Below, one piece after another: positions 10,530 to 20,420 of a stretch of DNA of 64,000 nucleotides. The stretch covers positions 1,843,597-1,907,596 of the forward strand of contig CM036252.1 in the NCBI GenBank assembly GCA_020698575.1. The letters are read 5' to 3'. The translations under genes were made by a program, and so were the position numbers. Source of the stretch: Bostrychus sinensis. Its lineage: Eukaryota > Chordata > Actinopteri > Gobiiformes > Eleotridae. Each line of letters starts with the position of its first letter. Positions within the stretch are counted from its first letter, which is position 1. A model generated the notes under the pieces. That model ran no database searches. It was not told where the DNA came from and saw only the letters and a list, made by a program, of their open reading frames with translations.

Positions 10530-13500
10530 CTGTGGAAACAAAAATGTTAGGACACACTCAGGTTAGATTATAAACAAACCCAACACCAATGAGTAAAATG
10601 TAACTGAAACAGAACTCAGTGGTTTGCAAATCTCAGAAAAATAAAAGTAACGGAGACAGCAAAAAGGGAAATTTCTCTGAACAGGAAGTCAGGAGTAAAA
10701 GAATAAAATCCCTCCAGGGTCATTAACACAAAATAATTCAAATCCCACAAATTCAGTGCAGCCTGCAGCTGGGTCCCATTACTGCAGCTTTAACTTTGGC
10801 CAACGATCCTCAGGGCTGCACTTTAACCCTGAACACCTGCGGGTGGGTTTAGCTTTAAATACTTGAGTTGTGGAGTTTCTGCTGCGTTCAGTTCAGTCAC
10901 AAAATCAAACATTTTATCACAATAACAACAACAACAATGTGGGTTGGAAAGTCAAACTGTCTCTGCTTACCTTTAGTTTCCTTCTTTCTTTTAAACGCCA
11001 GCACTGCCACAGCAGCAGCTGCTGCCACAACAACAACAGCAAACACTGCTCCTACAACAGAACCCACTGGGACTGGAGGAGCTGAGGAGACACAGCACAG
11101 TTAGAACCTGAACACCTGAATGGTTCTGGTTCTGTTCACATCAGAGGGAGGTGGGTCTTACCTTCTACAACTCTCAGTTCCACAGAGGTGCGTCCCATTT
11201 CAGTGGAGTCGTCTCTGACCACACAGGAGTAGGTCCCAGTGTCTGAGACTCTGGGTTTACTCAGGACCAACCTGAGGTCCCCGGTCTGCAGAGCTTTTGG
11301 ATTCATCTCAGTACGGTCCTTAAACTCATCACTCTGTCCCCTGAGGTCGTCTCCGTCCTTCACTCTGAGGAGGACGGTCTCTGGGGGGGAACCCTCTCGT
11401 GTCCACAGAACTGAGGGGACACTCAGAGAGTCCAGGGGTCTCATGGAGAAGGGCAGAGAGACAAAATCTGACCCCTCAGACACCTCAACCTGTGTCCCTG
11501 AGACACAAACAACAGAGTTAGAGACTGTCCCAGGACAGGACAGAGGAGACAGGAGAGAGGACAGAGGAGACAGGAGAGAGGACAGAGGAGACAGGAGAGG
11601 AGACAGAGGACACAGGAGAGAGGACAGAGGAGACAGGAGAGAGGACAGAGGAGACAGGAGAGGACAGAGGAGACAGGAGAGAGGACAGAGGAGACAGGAG
11701 AGGACAGAGGACACAGGAGAGGACAGAGGACACAGGAGAGAGGACAGAGGAGACAGGAGAGGAGACAGAGGACACAGGAGAGAGAACAGAGGAGACAGGA
11801 GAGAGGACAGAGGAGACAGGAGAGAGGACAGAGGAGACAGGAGAGAGGACAGAGGAGACAGGAGAGAGGACAGAGGAGACAGGAGAGGACAGAGGACACA
11901 GGAGAGAGGACAGAGGAGACAGGAGAGAGAACAGAGGAGACAGGAGAGAGGACAGAGGAGACAGGAGAGGACAGAGGACACAGGAGAGAGGACAGAGGAG
12001 ACAGGAGAGAGGACAGAGGAGACAGGAGAGAGGACAGAGGAGACAGGAGAGGACAGAGGACACAGGAGAGAGAACAGAGGAGACAGGAGAGAGAACAGAG
12101 GAGACAGGAGAGAGGACAGAGGAGACAGGAGAGGACAGAGGAGACAGGAGAGAGGACAGAGGAGACAGGAGACAGGACAGAGGAGACAGGAGAGAGGAGA
12201 GAGGCTTTAACCTTTACCAAAACATTTATTTAATTAACATTTAAACAAAATCAGACATAATCTTCCAGAAACAAGAAAAAAACAAACATCTAACTGCCCA
12301 TGACAACCACCGACAACACAAACCCCAGAAATACATTAAAAAACAATATATTCACTTAAAAACTCAAAACCAGGTTTCCATCCATCACCACACAAAACAC
12401 CTCCCCTCAGAGTCCTCCAGCTCCCTCACCAACCTGCTGTACAACACCTCCCCTCAGAGTCCTCCAGCTCCTCCACCAACCTGCTGTACAACACCTCCCC
12501 TCAGAGTCCTCCAGCTCCTCCACCAACCTGCTGTACAACACCTCCACTCAGAGTCCTCCAGCTCCTCCACCAACCTGCTGTACAACACCTCCCCTCAGAG
12601 TCCTCCAGCTCCTCCACCAACCTGCTGTACAACACCTCCACTCGGAGTCGAGCCACCACCAGTTTTTTTAAAAACAGTTCAGGGTCCGTGCATCCACAGC
12701 CACTCATCTGGTTCCATCAGGTCAGCGAGGTGCTCAGCTTGGCCTGGCCCTGAAGAACTTTATCTAGAGTCACTGCCCTGCATTGGGCCACAAACAAACA
12801 ACTCCCTGGTGAACCTCAGGCCCAAATCTCCCACCCCCCGACCCAGGAGACTGAAGAGGGGAGTGAGCCGAGGACAGGACGCCACAGGAGCTCCAGAGTC
12901 TCCTCTGCTGGGCAGAACGCACACTGACTGCTCAACTAATGGCTCGACTGGATAATGGTCTTCCAGCCCCTTCCAGCCTGGTCAGTTTGGCCGCCATGAA
13001 GGCCTGCCTCACACTGACAGACTCCAGAAGGTGGCCCCTGACCAGCGGGTTGTACAACAGGGGCTCCTCTGGCCCCTGGCCAAACAGTTGCTCCCTGGAA
13101 AAAGTCAGCACAGACCTCCACACCTTCAGCACTGACTCATAAACGGCAGAGTCCCAGCTAGATCCACATTGTCTAAGTTCATAAGGAACAAGTGCTTGTC
13201 ATATCCTAGTGCCCCCACTCCATGAAGCAGAACAGACGCTGTCCCCGTCCCTGCCTCTGCCCATACAAGAGGCGCTGCAGAGTTCACAGGCGGAGGGCTG
13301 CCACTCTACTGGCAACGTCCACAAGTGCTTGTCCTCCTTCAGCCGTGGGCAGGTACAACACTGCAGCCCTCAACCATTGGAAACCTCCCCAAAAGAAGTC
13401 CACCAGCCACTTCCTCCTCCTCCCACCCTCAGCAGCACTGCAGCTCCTGAGTACAGCAGGCTAATCCAAGATGTAAAAGGCTTGGGAAATCCAAACATCT

Positions 13501-16500
13501 TAAAGAGACAGGAACGGTCTACCCTTTCAAAGGCTTTCTCCTGATCGATCGAGAAAAGCCCTAGGTCCATGTCCGTCCGTTTTGAGAGTTCAATGGTGTC
13601 CCTGATCAGAAAGAGGTTGTCCATGTGTGCGTCCTGGAATACAGTATGTTTACAACGATGTTTATGTGTGAGGGATTACTGAGTCCAAACAGTCCTTTAG
13701 TCTGTTCGAGAGTACCTTTGCAAATATTTGAGTGTCTGGTGTGTCTCACCAGCACTGCAGAGTTCCTGCTGTAGTTTTTCAGATGTGTGGGGGTGAGGAG
13801 AAGCTGCACACAGTTCCTCGGTGAGTTGTGTGCACAGATGTTAATGAACACAGTGTATTTCTCTGAAGGTCCTGTGTAGCCTGCCCCTCTCCACATGAGG
13901 TCGCTCATGGACCAGCGCTCAGAGCAGACCTCTGCTGTCCCTGCAGTGCCTCAGAAACACTGCTCCTGGGCAGAGCCTGCTCCGGTCTCACTGTCTGCAG
14001 TTCTGTGTGTGTCCTGTAGGAGGAGCACATCTGTGTCTGAGCCTCATCAGCTCAGCGACTGCTGCCTGCTTCTCTCTGCCCCGCCCCCATTTATGTCAAC
14101 ACTCCTGACTCTGAGACAGGGAGGAAATAAAACACCATTGTGCACTTTACTTTGGTTTAAAATACCTTTCTCTCTCAGTCTGTATCTTTTCTTCTGTCTC
14201 CTCTGATCAGTGCTAACCCGTTTTATTATTTTCCAGACGGAGCCAACAAAGCCATCAACATCAGAGAAAAAACTCCTTTATGTTAACCTTGTTCCCATGA
14301 GTGGTGTCCAAACATGCATTCATTTCCTTCACTGAGGTCCATCCTGAGCTGCCTCTGGAGAAACATCTGAGACCTGGGACAGAGAGTCATCCTCTCAACC
14401 TCAGTCCCAGTCTCAGTCTCAGTCTCAGTCTCAGTCTCAGTCCCAGTCCCAGTCTCAGTCCCAGTCTCAGTCTCAGTCTCAGGTCCAGAGTGATAAAAGA
14501 GTGATCCTGATCTTCTGCTCTCAGTTTCCGGGCTCGGGGCTCTCTGTGGGAACAGGCCGCCCTCCCTGAGCCTCCTCAGGCTGTGATCTGTGGTCAGGTT
14601 TAACCCTGAGCCTCCTCAGGCTGTGATCTGTGGTCAGGTTTAACCCTGAGCCTCCTCAGGCTGTGATCTGTGGTCAGGTTTAACCCTGAGCCTCCTCAGG
14701 CTGTGATCTGTGGTCAGGTTTAACCCTGAGCCTCCTAAGGCTGTGATCTGTGGTCAGGTTTAACCCTGAGCCTCCTCAGGCTGTGATCTGTGGTCAGGTT
14801 TAACCCTGAGCCTCCTCAGGCTGTGATCTGTGGTCAGGTTTAACCCTGAGCCTCCTCAGGCTGTGATCTGTGGTCAGGTGGAACAGAGAAAGTTCAGGAT
14901 CATGTGGAACATGAAGCTCAGTCTTCTCAGAGACTGTATGTGCTGTAATCTCAGGTCTTTGCAGCCCAGACTCAGGTTTGAGATCAGTCCTGAGTTTACC
15001 AAAGAGAGGAGAGGAGGAGGAGACAGGAGACACGGGAGTGGACAGAGGAAACAGGAAAGGACAGAGGACATAGGAGAGAGGACAGAGGAGACATTAATAA
15101 TAAAAGTGCTGGAGCTGTTGGTTCAGACTGAGGTGAACGTGCCGTGTGTTACCGTGGACTCTCAGGTCCATGGAGGTTTTTTCCAGCACAGCAGTGATGT
15201 CCTCTGTGGACACACAGGAGAACCTCCCAGTGTCCGTCAGGGTGGGTTTACTCAGGACCAACGTCAGGTTCCCGGTCTGCAGAGCGTCCGGGTTCATCTG
15301 AGTGCGGCCCCTGAACACAAGACTCTGATTGCGGAGGTCGTCTCCGTCCTTCAGTCTGAGGAGGACTTCCTCTGACCTCCCTCGTCTCCACAGAACTCTG
15401 GGCTGACCCTGCAGGGCTCTGGAGTAGCAGGGCAGAGACACAGACTCCTCCCCCACCGTCACAGCCACCCCCAGGGCACTCTGGGAAACTGAGACAAAAC
15501 AAGTTCATGTCATTTTAATCGCTCTTCACAGAACAACGGTGGTCAGGAAAACTGTCCGCTGCTTCTCAGTAAAAATAAAATAAACCTGAGGCCAGCGACA
15601 AGGAGCAGCAGCTGGACCTTCTCCAGATCTGAGCCAGGATCCAGGTCAGAACCAAGATTTACAGAAGGAAAATAAACTTTTGCACATTCATTGAAATTTC
15701 ACAAGAGGCGTTAGCATTTTCTTTAGCTGAATGTGTGTATTATACATTTTCATGGATGTGGGAAAAGCTTTCACACTCTTTTCAATCAATCAACCAAACT
15801 TTGTTTACACAGCAACAGCTGCACCAAAGTCCAAAGTGCAAAAATCAAACTGATTACTCCCAAAACCTCTGCTGCTTTCGGCCGGGACGCCTTCTCAGCA
15901 GCAGACGACTGGAGCTCGCTCGTGTGATTGAAATGCATTTAATCCATTCTTTGCCAGTCCTGCTGAGGTTCACTGGGTTTGTCGTCGCATAAAAGATGTC
16001 ACTGCAGCAGACTCTGTACCTGTTCAATGAACTCGATTACCAGCCTTATATAAACTCATACACACATGTTTTTAATGAAACCTACTGTATTATGAACTTT
16101 GATATTTTCCCATGTATTGGGATTTCTGTTTTGTGCTGTTGACTCTTCCTTCTGTTACCTGCGATGTATTGAACTATAGATAATGATTTACCAGAGTCAC
16201 TGGACACGTGTGTGCGTATGCGTGGACTCTTGAATCTGTCGTCGTGTAAATATATCTGTGTCAGTGTAATAAACTCGGAGAGAGGCAGACGGAGCCTGAA
16301 GCAGCGTTGTCTGTGGTCCTGTACTGAGGATTTGGGACTTCCATCTCTGACGTCTGCTTCCTCAGAGACTGCAGCAGATTATTGTTGCTCCTGCAGATGA
16401 CGCTCACTCACTTTTACTTTCATTCATTCACTCTTTCATCTTTCAGTTACATCTCAGTCTCATGCACAGACACGCTTCTCGTTTTCCTCCCTTGCTCGGT

Positions 16501-19500
16501 GTTGTCTGGTGTATTTATGTCTATGGTGTGTGTGTGTTATTTATTTCTGCTGGGGCCAGGTCTTGTTGCAAACGAGAACTGGTTCTTAAACATTTTACCT
16601 GCTTAAATAAAAAATAAAATAAAAGTGTCCAGTTGTTGTTGTTAGCTCTTGATGCTTAGCATTAGCCCCAGAGCTAAGTCGCTGACTTTCTCTCAGTCAT
16701 AAATGTAATAAACAAAGGGCACACTGCGGCCAAAGTCAGAAAATGTATTTTTATACGTTTTATGTCATGTAATAAGTAATTCATAGCCAGTGTTGTGCAA
16801 GTTCACACTTTGCCTGAACTAGTTCAAAGTTCAGTTCATGTTATTTTTAGGTGAGATCTGTAAATGAAAGGCTGAACTTGTTTTTCAAACTATGACTTCT
16901 ATCACGATACATGTAGCTACCTTCTAGCCTAAAACTGTTCACTGTAGATCTATCACACAAAATGGAGGTTTTTGCAGATATAAGCTTGCACAGAAAGGTA
17001 AGGTTTTTTCCGTCAGAGCTCTGTGTGTGACAAAGTGTAAACTGTGTGTAAATGATCACAGTCAGAGGCAGCGTCGTCTCTGTGCCTTCACTCTGCCACT
17101 GTCAGACCCCGCTCCAGTGTCGCTATGAAAGCTACGCTCGTTGTTATGCTTGTGCAGTGCATCATGGGTAATGTAGTGTGAAGCCAAAGACATTAGATTC
17201 GACTAAGTTTGGCTTCACACTACATTACCCAAGATGCATTGCGCACACAAGCGCTCTCTGGTGAAGCGGTGCAGTTTTGTGTGGAGCCCGTGGGCAGTGA
17301 GGGACAGCGCTGTTTAAAAAGTGATCAGACCTCGTCACTCGACTCAGGGGAAAACAAATCCCGACGTTTAACTGAACCCCAGCAGCGACGTACGTCGTTC
17401 ATCACATAATCTGAACAAACTCAGGTTCAAGTTCTTGATTTACAAATGTGTTGCGTTCAGTTCAGTGAGCGTTCATTTGAACTCGTTCATGCTCAACACT
17501 GTTCATAGCCCTGCCATCATAAATCAATAAAATGATTACAGTTGCTTTTCTTTTTTAATATTGATTGTTATTATTTATTAAAATGACATCCACCACAGCA
17601 GAGACTAAATAAAAACATATTTATCTTTGTCTTAAAACTGGTTTAAATGGGAATTAGTCTGGGCTTTATGGCTGTTTTATTAAAGTGAAATGTTTTGTGT
17701 GAACACAGTTCCAGTGCTGTAGGTTAGAGAGACATTTACTGTTCATGATGAAAAACATCTGGCCTCTCTCGTGCAGATGTTCACCTCTGTTCCTGACTGA
17801 ACGATTACTTTGTGTTTAATGTTAGACGAACAGTGAGTGGGACAATGCCGAGCAGATAAAGCTCATGTTTGTGTGATATTCAGCCTCACTCCCGAGTCCA
17901 CAGAGGTCCAGCACTGAGCCGGGGCCAGTTGTAGTCGTCAGTCACATGTTTAATCATGGACCTCTGATTGGTTGAAAACAGTAAACACTCTGTGGCCCTG
18001 TGAGCGGGGCCAACAGTGTTTCCTCTCAAGCGAGTGCAAGCATGAGAGAGAGCTGTTTGTTTTTCTGATTACATTCATTGTGGAGACTGTTTATTACTTT
18101 TTCCAATGGCAGTTGTGAAGTTTTCTGTGCTCAAAATATGTTCTTTCATATGTATTACAGTTTTAACATTAAGATTGTAGAATGGTTGTGAGTTCGGCGG
18201 GTTTTACGTTAAATTTGGGCTGGAAACTGTCAGATCTGGCAACCCTGGCCGGGACACCTCTGCCACAAAAACTTACTTTAAACCAGAGACCAGATGTTTC
18301 TGTGCTGCAGCCTGCAGATGTTTGGGAAAAACAAATCTGAACAGAAAACTAACTCAACACACGCTCGCTTTCTGGTCCTGGTTTAGACCTGGTTCAGTCC
18401 TGGTTTAGTCCTGGTTTAGACCTGGTTTAGACCTGGTTTAGACCTGGTTTAGTCCTGGCTTAGTCCTGGTTTAGACCTGGTTCAGTCCTGGTTCAGTCCT
18501 GGTTTAGACCTGGTTTAGACCTGGTTTAGTCCTGGTTTAGACCTGGTTTAGTCCTGGTTTAGACCTGGTTTAGACCTGGTTTAGACCTGGTTTAGTCCTG
18601 GTTTAGTCCTGGTTTAGACCTGGTTTAGTCCTGGTTTAGACCTGGTTTAGACCTGGTTTAGACCTGGTTTAGTCCTGGTTTAGTCCTGGTTTAGACCTGG
18701 TTTAGTCCTGGTTTAGACCTGGTTTAGACCTGGTTTAGTCCTGGTTTAGACCTGGTTTAGACCTGGTTCAGTCCTGGTTCAGTCCTGGTTTAGACCTGGT
18801 TTAGTCCTGGTTTAGTCCTGGTTTAGTCCTGGTTTAGACCTGGTTTAGTCCTGGTTTAGTCCTGGTTTAGACCTGGTTTAGTCCTGGTTTAGACCTGGTT
18901 TAGACCTGGTTTAGTCCTGGTTTAGTCCTGGTTTAGACCTGGTTTAGTCCTGGTTTAGTCCTGGTTTAGACCTGGTTTAGTCCTGGTTTAGACCTGGTTT
19001 AGACCTGGTTTAGACCTGGTTTAGTCCTGGTTTAGACCTGGTTTAGACCTGGTTTAGACCTGGTTTAGTCCTGGTTTAGACCTGGTTTAGTCCTGGTTTA
19101 GTCCTGGTTTAGACCTGGTTTAGTCCTGGTTTAGACCTGGTTTAGTCCTGGTTTAGTCCTGGTTTAGTCCAGTTTCCTGCAGCGGTGCAGAAGTGAAACT
19201 GTTCTCTGTGAGGACTGAGGCTCTGACCCCAGCTCCGCACGGAAAAAACAAACAAAAAACAAACCAAACCCAGGACGTCCAGGTCAATCCGGGACAGCGA
19301 CCCTCACCCGAGCTTAAACTGCACATTTTAACTTTAACTTGTACTTTAAAAAGCTGCTCTGAAAACCACTTCAGGTTACTTCTCTTTGTTTGGCAGAGGT
19401 TTAATAAAAAAACGTCAGCGACAGGAAAACTCCGGGACCCGCCCAGGTTCATACGAAGCTCGGTTTGAGCTCGGTTCTGGTTCGGATTAAACTCAGTTAA

Positions 19501-19634
19501 AGCTGAAGCAGTGGATGTTAAAATGTTTGTTAGGTCTGCGCGTGTTTTCAGGTCCTGTTGTGTTTAAAATGTCAGAGTAAAGCGGGGTTGGTCTTACCGT
19601 AAAGCACGGAGAGAAGCGCAGAGCAGATCTTCAT
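10471..19634 (-). CDS. Gene A: two-V-set Ig membrane receptor, butyrophilin/MOG/B7-like
   Basis: Five exons join in phase 1 throughout: 19598-19634 (signal start), 15153-15488 (Ig1), 11162-11497 (Ig2), 10971-11081 (transmembrane) and 10471-10529 (tail), 879 nt for 292 residues. All junctions are GT/AG. Both Ig domains are V-set, with the long C'-C''-D segment seen in butyrophilin/MOG-type domains (GDDLR, then Q, then RT-x-MNPxALQTG). The protein is predicted to be type I and surface-exposed with a roughly 20-residue cytoplasmic tail. There is no B30.2 domain and no ITIM/ITAM. Oddities: Ig2 lacks its first cysteine, the membrane segment is Ala/Val-rich, and the tail is Cys-rich and ends in SVL. 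B7-like or novel fish IgSF membership is possible; ligand unknown. Confidence 0.8.
10971..11081 (-). CDS. Gene A exon 4: transmembrane segment
   Basis: 111 bp, phase 1 at both ends, acceptor CTCCTCAG and donor GTAAGC. It encodes APPVPVGSVVGAV, a run of Val and Ala (VVVV then AAAAA), then LAFKRKKETK: a hydrophobic helix followed by a basic stop-transfer. The DNA includes GTTGTTGTTGTGG and GCAGCAGCTGCTGC, so part of the helix looks like trinucleotide expansion. Gene B has a normal Gly/Val/Leu mix here. Confidence 0.8.
11162..11497 (-). CDS. Gene A exon 3: second V-set domain (Ig2), missing B-strand Cys
   Basis: 336 bp with acceptor TTTGTGTCTCAG and donor GTAAGA, phase 1-1. Ig landmarks are a tryptophan in VLWTREG, the KDGDDLRGQSDEFKDRTEMN block, and DTGTYSCVV on the F strand. 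Where the first canonical cysteine should stand, the sequence reads DFVSLPFSM; the paralogous Ig1 has VSLPC. It is the only domain here with a single cysteine, so the usual B-F disulphide cannot form. It lies 80 bp from the transmembrane exon. Confidence 0.85.
11528..12207. repeat. 21-bp minisatellite upstream of the Ig2 acceptor (copy A)
   Basis: About 32 units containing GACAGAGGAGACAGGAG, with 19-bp variants. On the transcribed minus strand it is a pyrimidine-rich tract ending about 30 nt before the 3' splice site at 11498. Copy B has nearly three times as many units. Confidence 0.96.
12208..14115 (-). mobile_element. Truncated Tx1/L1-like LINE in intron 2 of gene A
   Basis: Read on the minus strand from about 14100: endonuclease-like ADVLLLQDTH-type sequence near 14040, WSMSDLMWRGAGYTGPSEKY near 13900, then after an internal deletion an RT segment (MDNLFLIRDTIELSK and FSIDQEKAFERVDRSCLF near 13550-13620). 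Downstream are EEPLLYNPLVRG and RQAFMAAKLTRL near 13000, and an A/T-rich 3' end at about 12210. There are several frameshifts and no intact ORF2. The paralogous copy in unit B shows it entered before the duplication. Confidence 0.8.
12400..12645. repeat. 47-bp minisatellite within the LINE (copy A, ~5 units)
   Basis: Units contain CTCAGAGTCCTCCAGCTCC and ACCAACCTGCTGTACAACAC. The edge unit runs directly into LINE coding sequence (VVARLRVEVLYSRLVEEL on the minus strand), so the array grew out of the LINE 3' region. Copy B holds about 63 units. Confidence 0.95.
14116..14398. other. Intron 2 sequence, no gene recognised
   Basis: Conserved with 36790-37065 in unit B. I see no exon or transposon end. 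Confidence 0.4.
14399..14482. repeat. (CAGTCT/CAGTCC)n hexanucleotide array (copy A)
   Basis: About 14 units of a 6-bp repeat in intron 2 of gene A; expanded to about 107 units at the same site in gene B. Confidence 0.95.
14573..14879. repeat. 40-bp minisatellite, 8 units (copy A)
   Basis: Units contain CCCTGAGCCTCCTCAGGC and GTGATCTGTGGTCAGGTTTA. The array is about 270 nt downstream of the Ig1 donor. Unit number is nearly the same in copy B. Confidence 0.95.
15000..15095. repeat. Degenerate short form of the 21-bp repeat
   Basis: AGGAGGAGACAGGAGACA, GGACAGAGGAAACAGGA and AGAGGACAGAGGAGACA are loose, diverged copies of the 21-bp unit, about 60 nt from the Ig1 donor. The same short form is at 38220-38315. 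It could be the seed of the large arrays or a relic. Confidence 0.55.
15153..15488 (-). CDS. Gene A exon 2: first V-set domain (Ig1)
   Basis: 336 bp, acceptor TTTTGTCTCAG and donor GTAACA, phase 1-1. It starts V-SQSALGVAVTVGEESVSL, then the first cysteine (LPCYSRAL), a tryptophan in RVLWRRG, the C'-D block GDDLRNQSLVFRGRTQMN and the F-strand DTGRFSC. Two N-glycosylation sequons are visible (NQS and NLT). Both canonical cysteines are present. It appears identical to the gene B exon along its full length. Confidence 0.87.
15489..16537. other. Intron 1 of gene A, proximal part
   Basis: Nearly identical to 38709-39770. No exon or named repeat is recognised. Confidence 0.5.
16540..16625. mobile_element. 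LINE-type 3' tail-like remnant
   Basis: CTGGGGCCAGGTCTTGTTGC and ACCTGCTTAAATAAAAAATA resemble the 3' tails of common fish non-LTR elements (the GGTTAAATAAA type). It falls in the part deleted from unit B. Weak evidence. Confidence 0.35.
16788..17501. mobile_element. Non-autonomous hAT-like element with 8-bp target duplication
   Basis: The element begins CAGTGTTGTGCAAGTTCA and ends with the inverse, ATGCTCAACACTG. It is flanked by exact 8-bp direct repeats TTCATAGC (16780-16787 and 17502-17509), the target-duplication length of hAT. At 714 bp it has no transposase. In unit B only its right end remains (to 39928). Confidence 0.82.
17148..17252. repeat. Inverted repeat (hairpin) inside the hAT-like element
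   Basis: Arms 17148-17188 and 17208-17252 match over about 40 bp with a few differences (core GGGTAATGTAGTGTGAAGCC and its complement), around a 19-nt loop. It could form a stem in DNA or RNA. Confidence 0.85.
17510..18373. other. Intron 1 of gene A, distal part
   Basis: Shared with 39937-40914. Unit B carries about 107 bp near 40458-40565 that A lacks. No exon recognised. Confidence 0.5.
18374..19171. repeat. 11-bp GGTTTAGNCCT minisatellite (copy A)
   Basis: About 72 units of GGTTTAGTCCT or GGTTTAGACCT, with GGTTCAGTCCT variants, in intron 1 of gene A about 430 bp from exon 1. Confidence 0.97.
19598..19634 (-). CDS. Gene A exon 1: start codon and signal peptide
   Basis: The ATG (19632-19634, minus strand) starts MKICSALLSVLY plus one base of the next codon, then GTAAGA. 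The hydrophobic run continues into the Ig1 exon (VSQSALGVA), giving a plausible short signal peptide. The same 37-bp exon is at 43427-43463. Confidence 0.75.
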
Positions 19635-19696
19635 GTTTGTGTTTGTAATGAAGTCCTTTGTGAACTCAGTGATGTTAGAAACCTCAGAGTGAGCTC

Positions 19697-19708
19697 CAAA
19701 TGGAAACT
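19697..19708. promoter_or_regulatory. ISRE-like motif upstream of gene A
   Basis: CAAATGGAAACT matches the interferon-stimulated response element pattern GAAANNGAAACT at 11 of 12 positions. It lies 63 bp upstream of the gene A start codon and is conserved in gene B. A match this short can be chance. Confidence 0.28.
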
Positions 19709-19994
19709 GACGGCTTCTGTTTCTGCTGAAGACACTGAGCAACAAACTCCACTGAAGACAGATTTGTTTTGATTCTACAGGAAACTGCTGCTCCTTCACA
19801 ATAAAACACATCAAATAATAACAAATACCACAGCATGGTTTAAATATACTGCAGTCTAGAGTTAATAACGACCACATTATTTATATTGGAATTTATAATG
19901 AAAGTTTAAGACAAAAGCCAAGTTTTCAAACTCCGAAGTTTTATTTGTATTTTTATTTACCTGTCCTGGGATCACATTAGAAACATTAGTTTAG

Positions 19995-20126
19995 TTCAGA
20001 TCCACTTAAACCAGTTCAGATCCACTTAAACCCAGTTCAGATCCACTTAAACCAGTTCAGATCCACTTAAACCCAGTTCAGATCCACTTAAACCAGTTCA
20101 GATCCACTTAAACCCAGTTCAGATAA
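19995..20126. repeat. 20/21-bp minisatellite (start of unit B)
   Basis: About six units of the CAGATCCACTTAAACC family, about 360 bp upstream of the gene A start codon. Confidence 0.95.
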
Positions 20127-20236
20127 ACAAATGAAACAAGGCACAGTTAATGTTTAAACTTTTAATGAAAATCATTTTAGCTTCAGCTCAAATCAGCGAG
20201 AAACAAATTATAATAAAATATAGAGCAGAGATTTAT

Positions 20237-20420
20237 AAGGACACAAGGACACAGGAGAAGGACACAAGGACACAGGAGAAGGAGACAAGGACACAGGAGA
20301 AGGAGACAAGGACACAGGAGAAGGACACAAGGACACAGGGGAAGGACACAAGGACACAGGAGAAGGAGACAAGGACACAGGAGAAGGAGACAAGGACACA
20401 GGGGAAGGACACAAGGACAC
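20237..20420. repeat. 21-bp GGACACAAGGACACAGG minisatellite (unit B)
   Basis: About nine units at the position matching 7866-8408 of unit A. Confidence 0.94.

Larger units (their letters stand above)
7145..19994 (-). repeat. Segmental duplication unit A
   Basis: This block is collinear with 19995-43812. Anchors are the 20/21-bp array with the following TTTAAACTTTTAATGAAAA block (7755/20130), the 3' region of the gene (9680/24830), Ig2 (11162/29910), the LINE (12208/32143), Ig1 (15153/38373) and exon 1 (19598/43427). Where alignable, sequence identity by eye is very high. The largest differences are array lengths, a 798-bp deletion in B, extra blocks in B (20571-24390 and 26145-29600), and the diverged transmembrane/tail region. 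Confidence 0.92.

Noticed and set aside
12939..13544. Plus-strand frames opposite the LINE (also 35605-36210)
   Set aside because: Shadow frames of the minus-strand LINE; no domain or splice support.
13370..13624. Reverse-transcriptase frame as a host gene (also 36036-36290)
   Set aside because: Contains LINE RT motifs, is truncated and duplicated with the intron; a transposon relic, not a host gene.
18374..19171. Telomere-like GGTTTAG repeats
   Set aside because: The unit is 11 bp (GGTTTAGNCCT), not the vertebrate TTAGGG or plant TTTAGGG repeat; interstitial and present in introns.
19572..19877. 101-residue minus-strand frame as a complete gene (also 43401-43706)
   Set aside because: Only its last MKICSALLSVLY part is supported as exon 1, with a GTAAGA donor; the upstream part is 5' flank.
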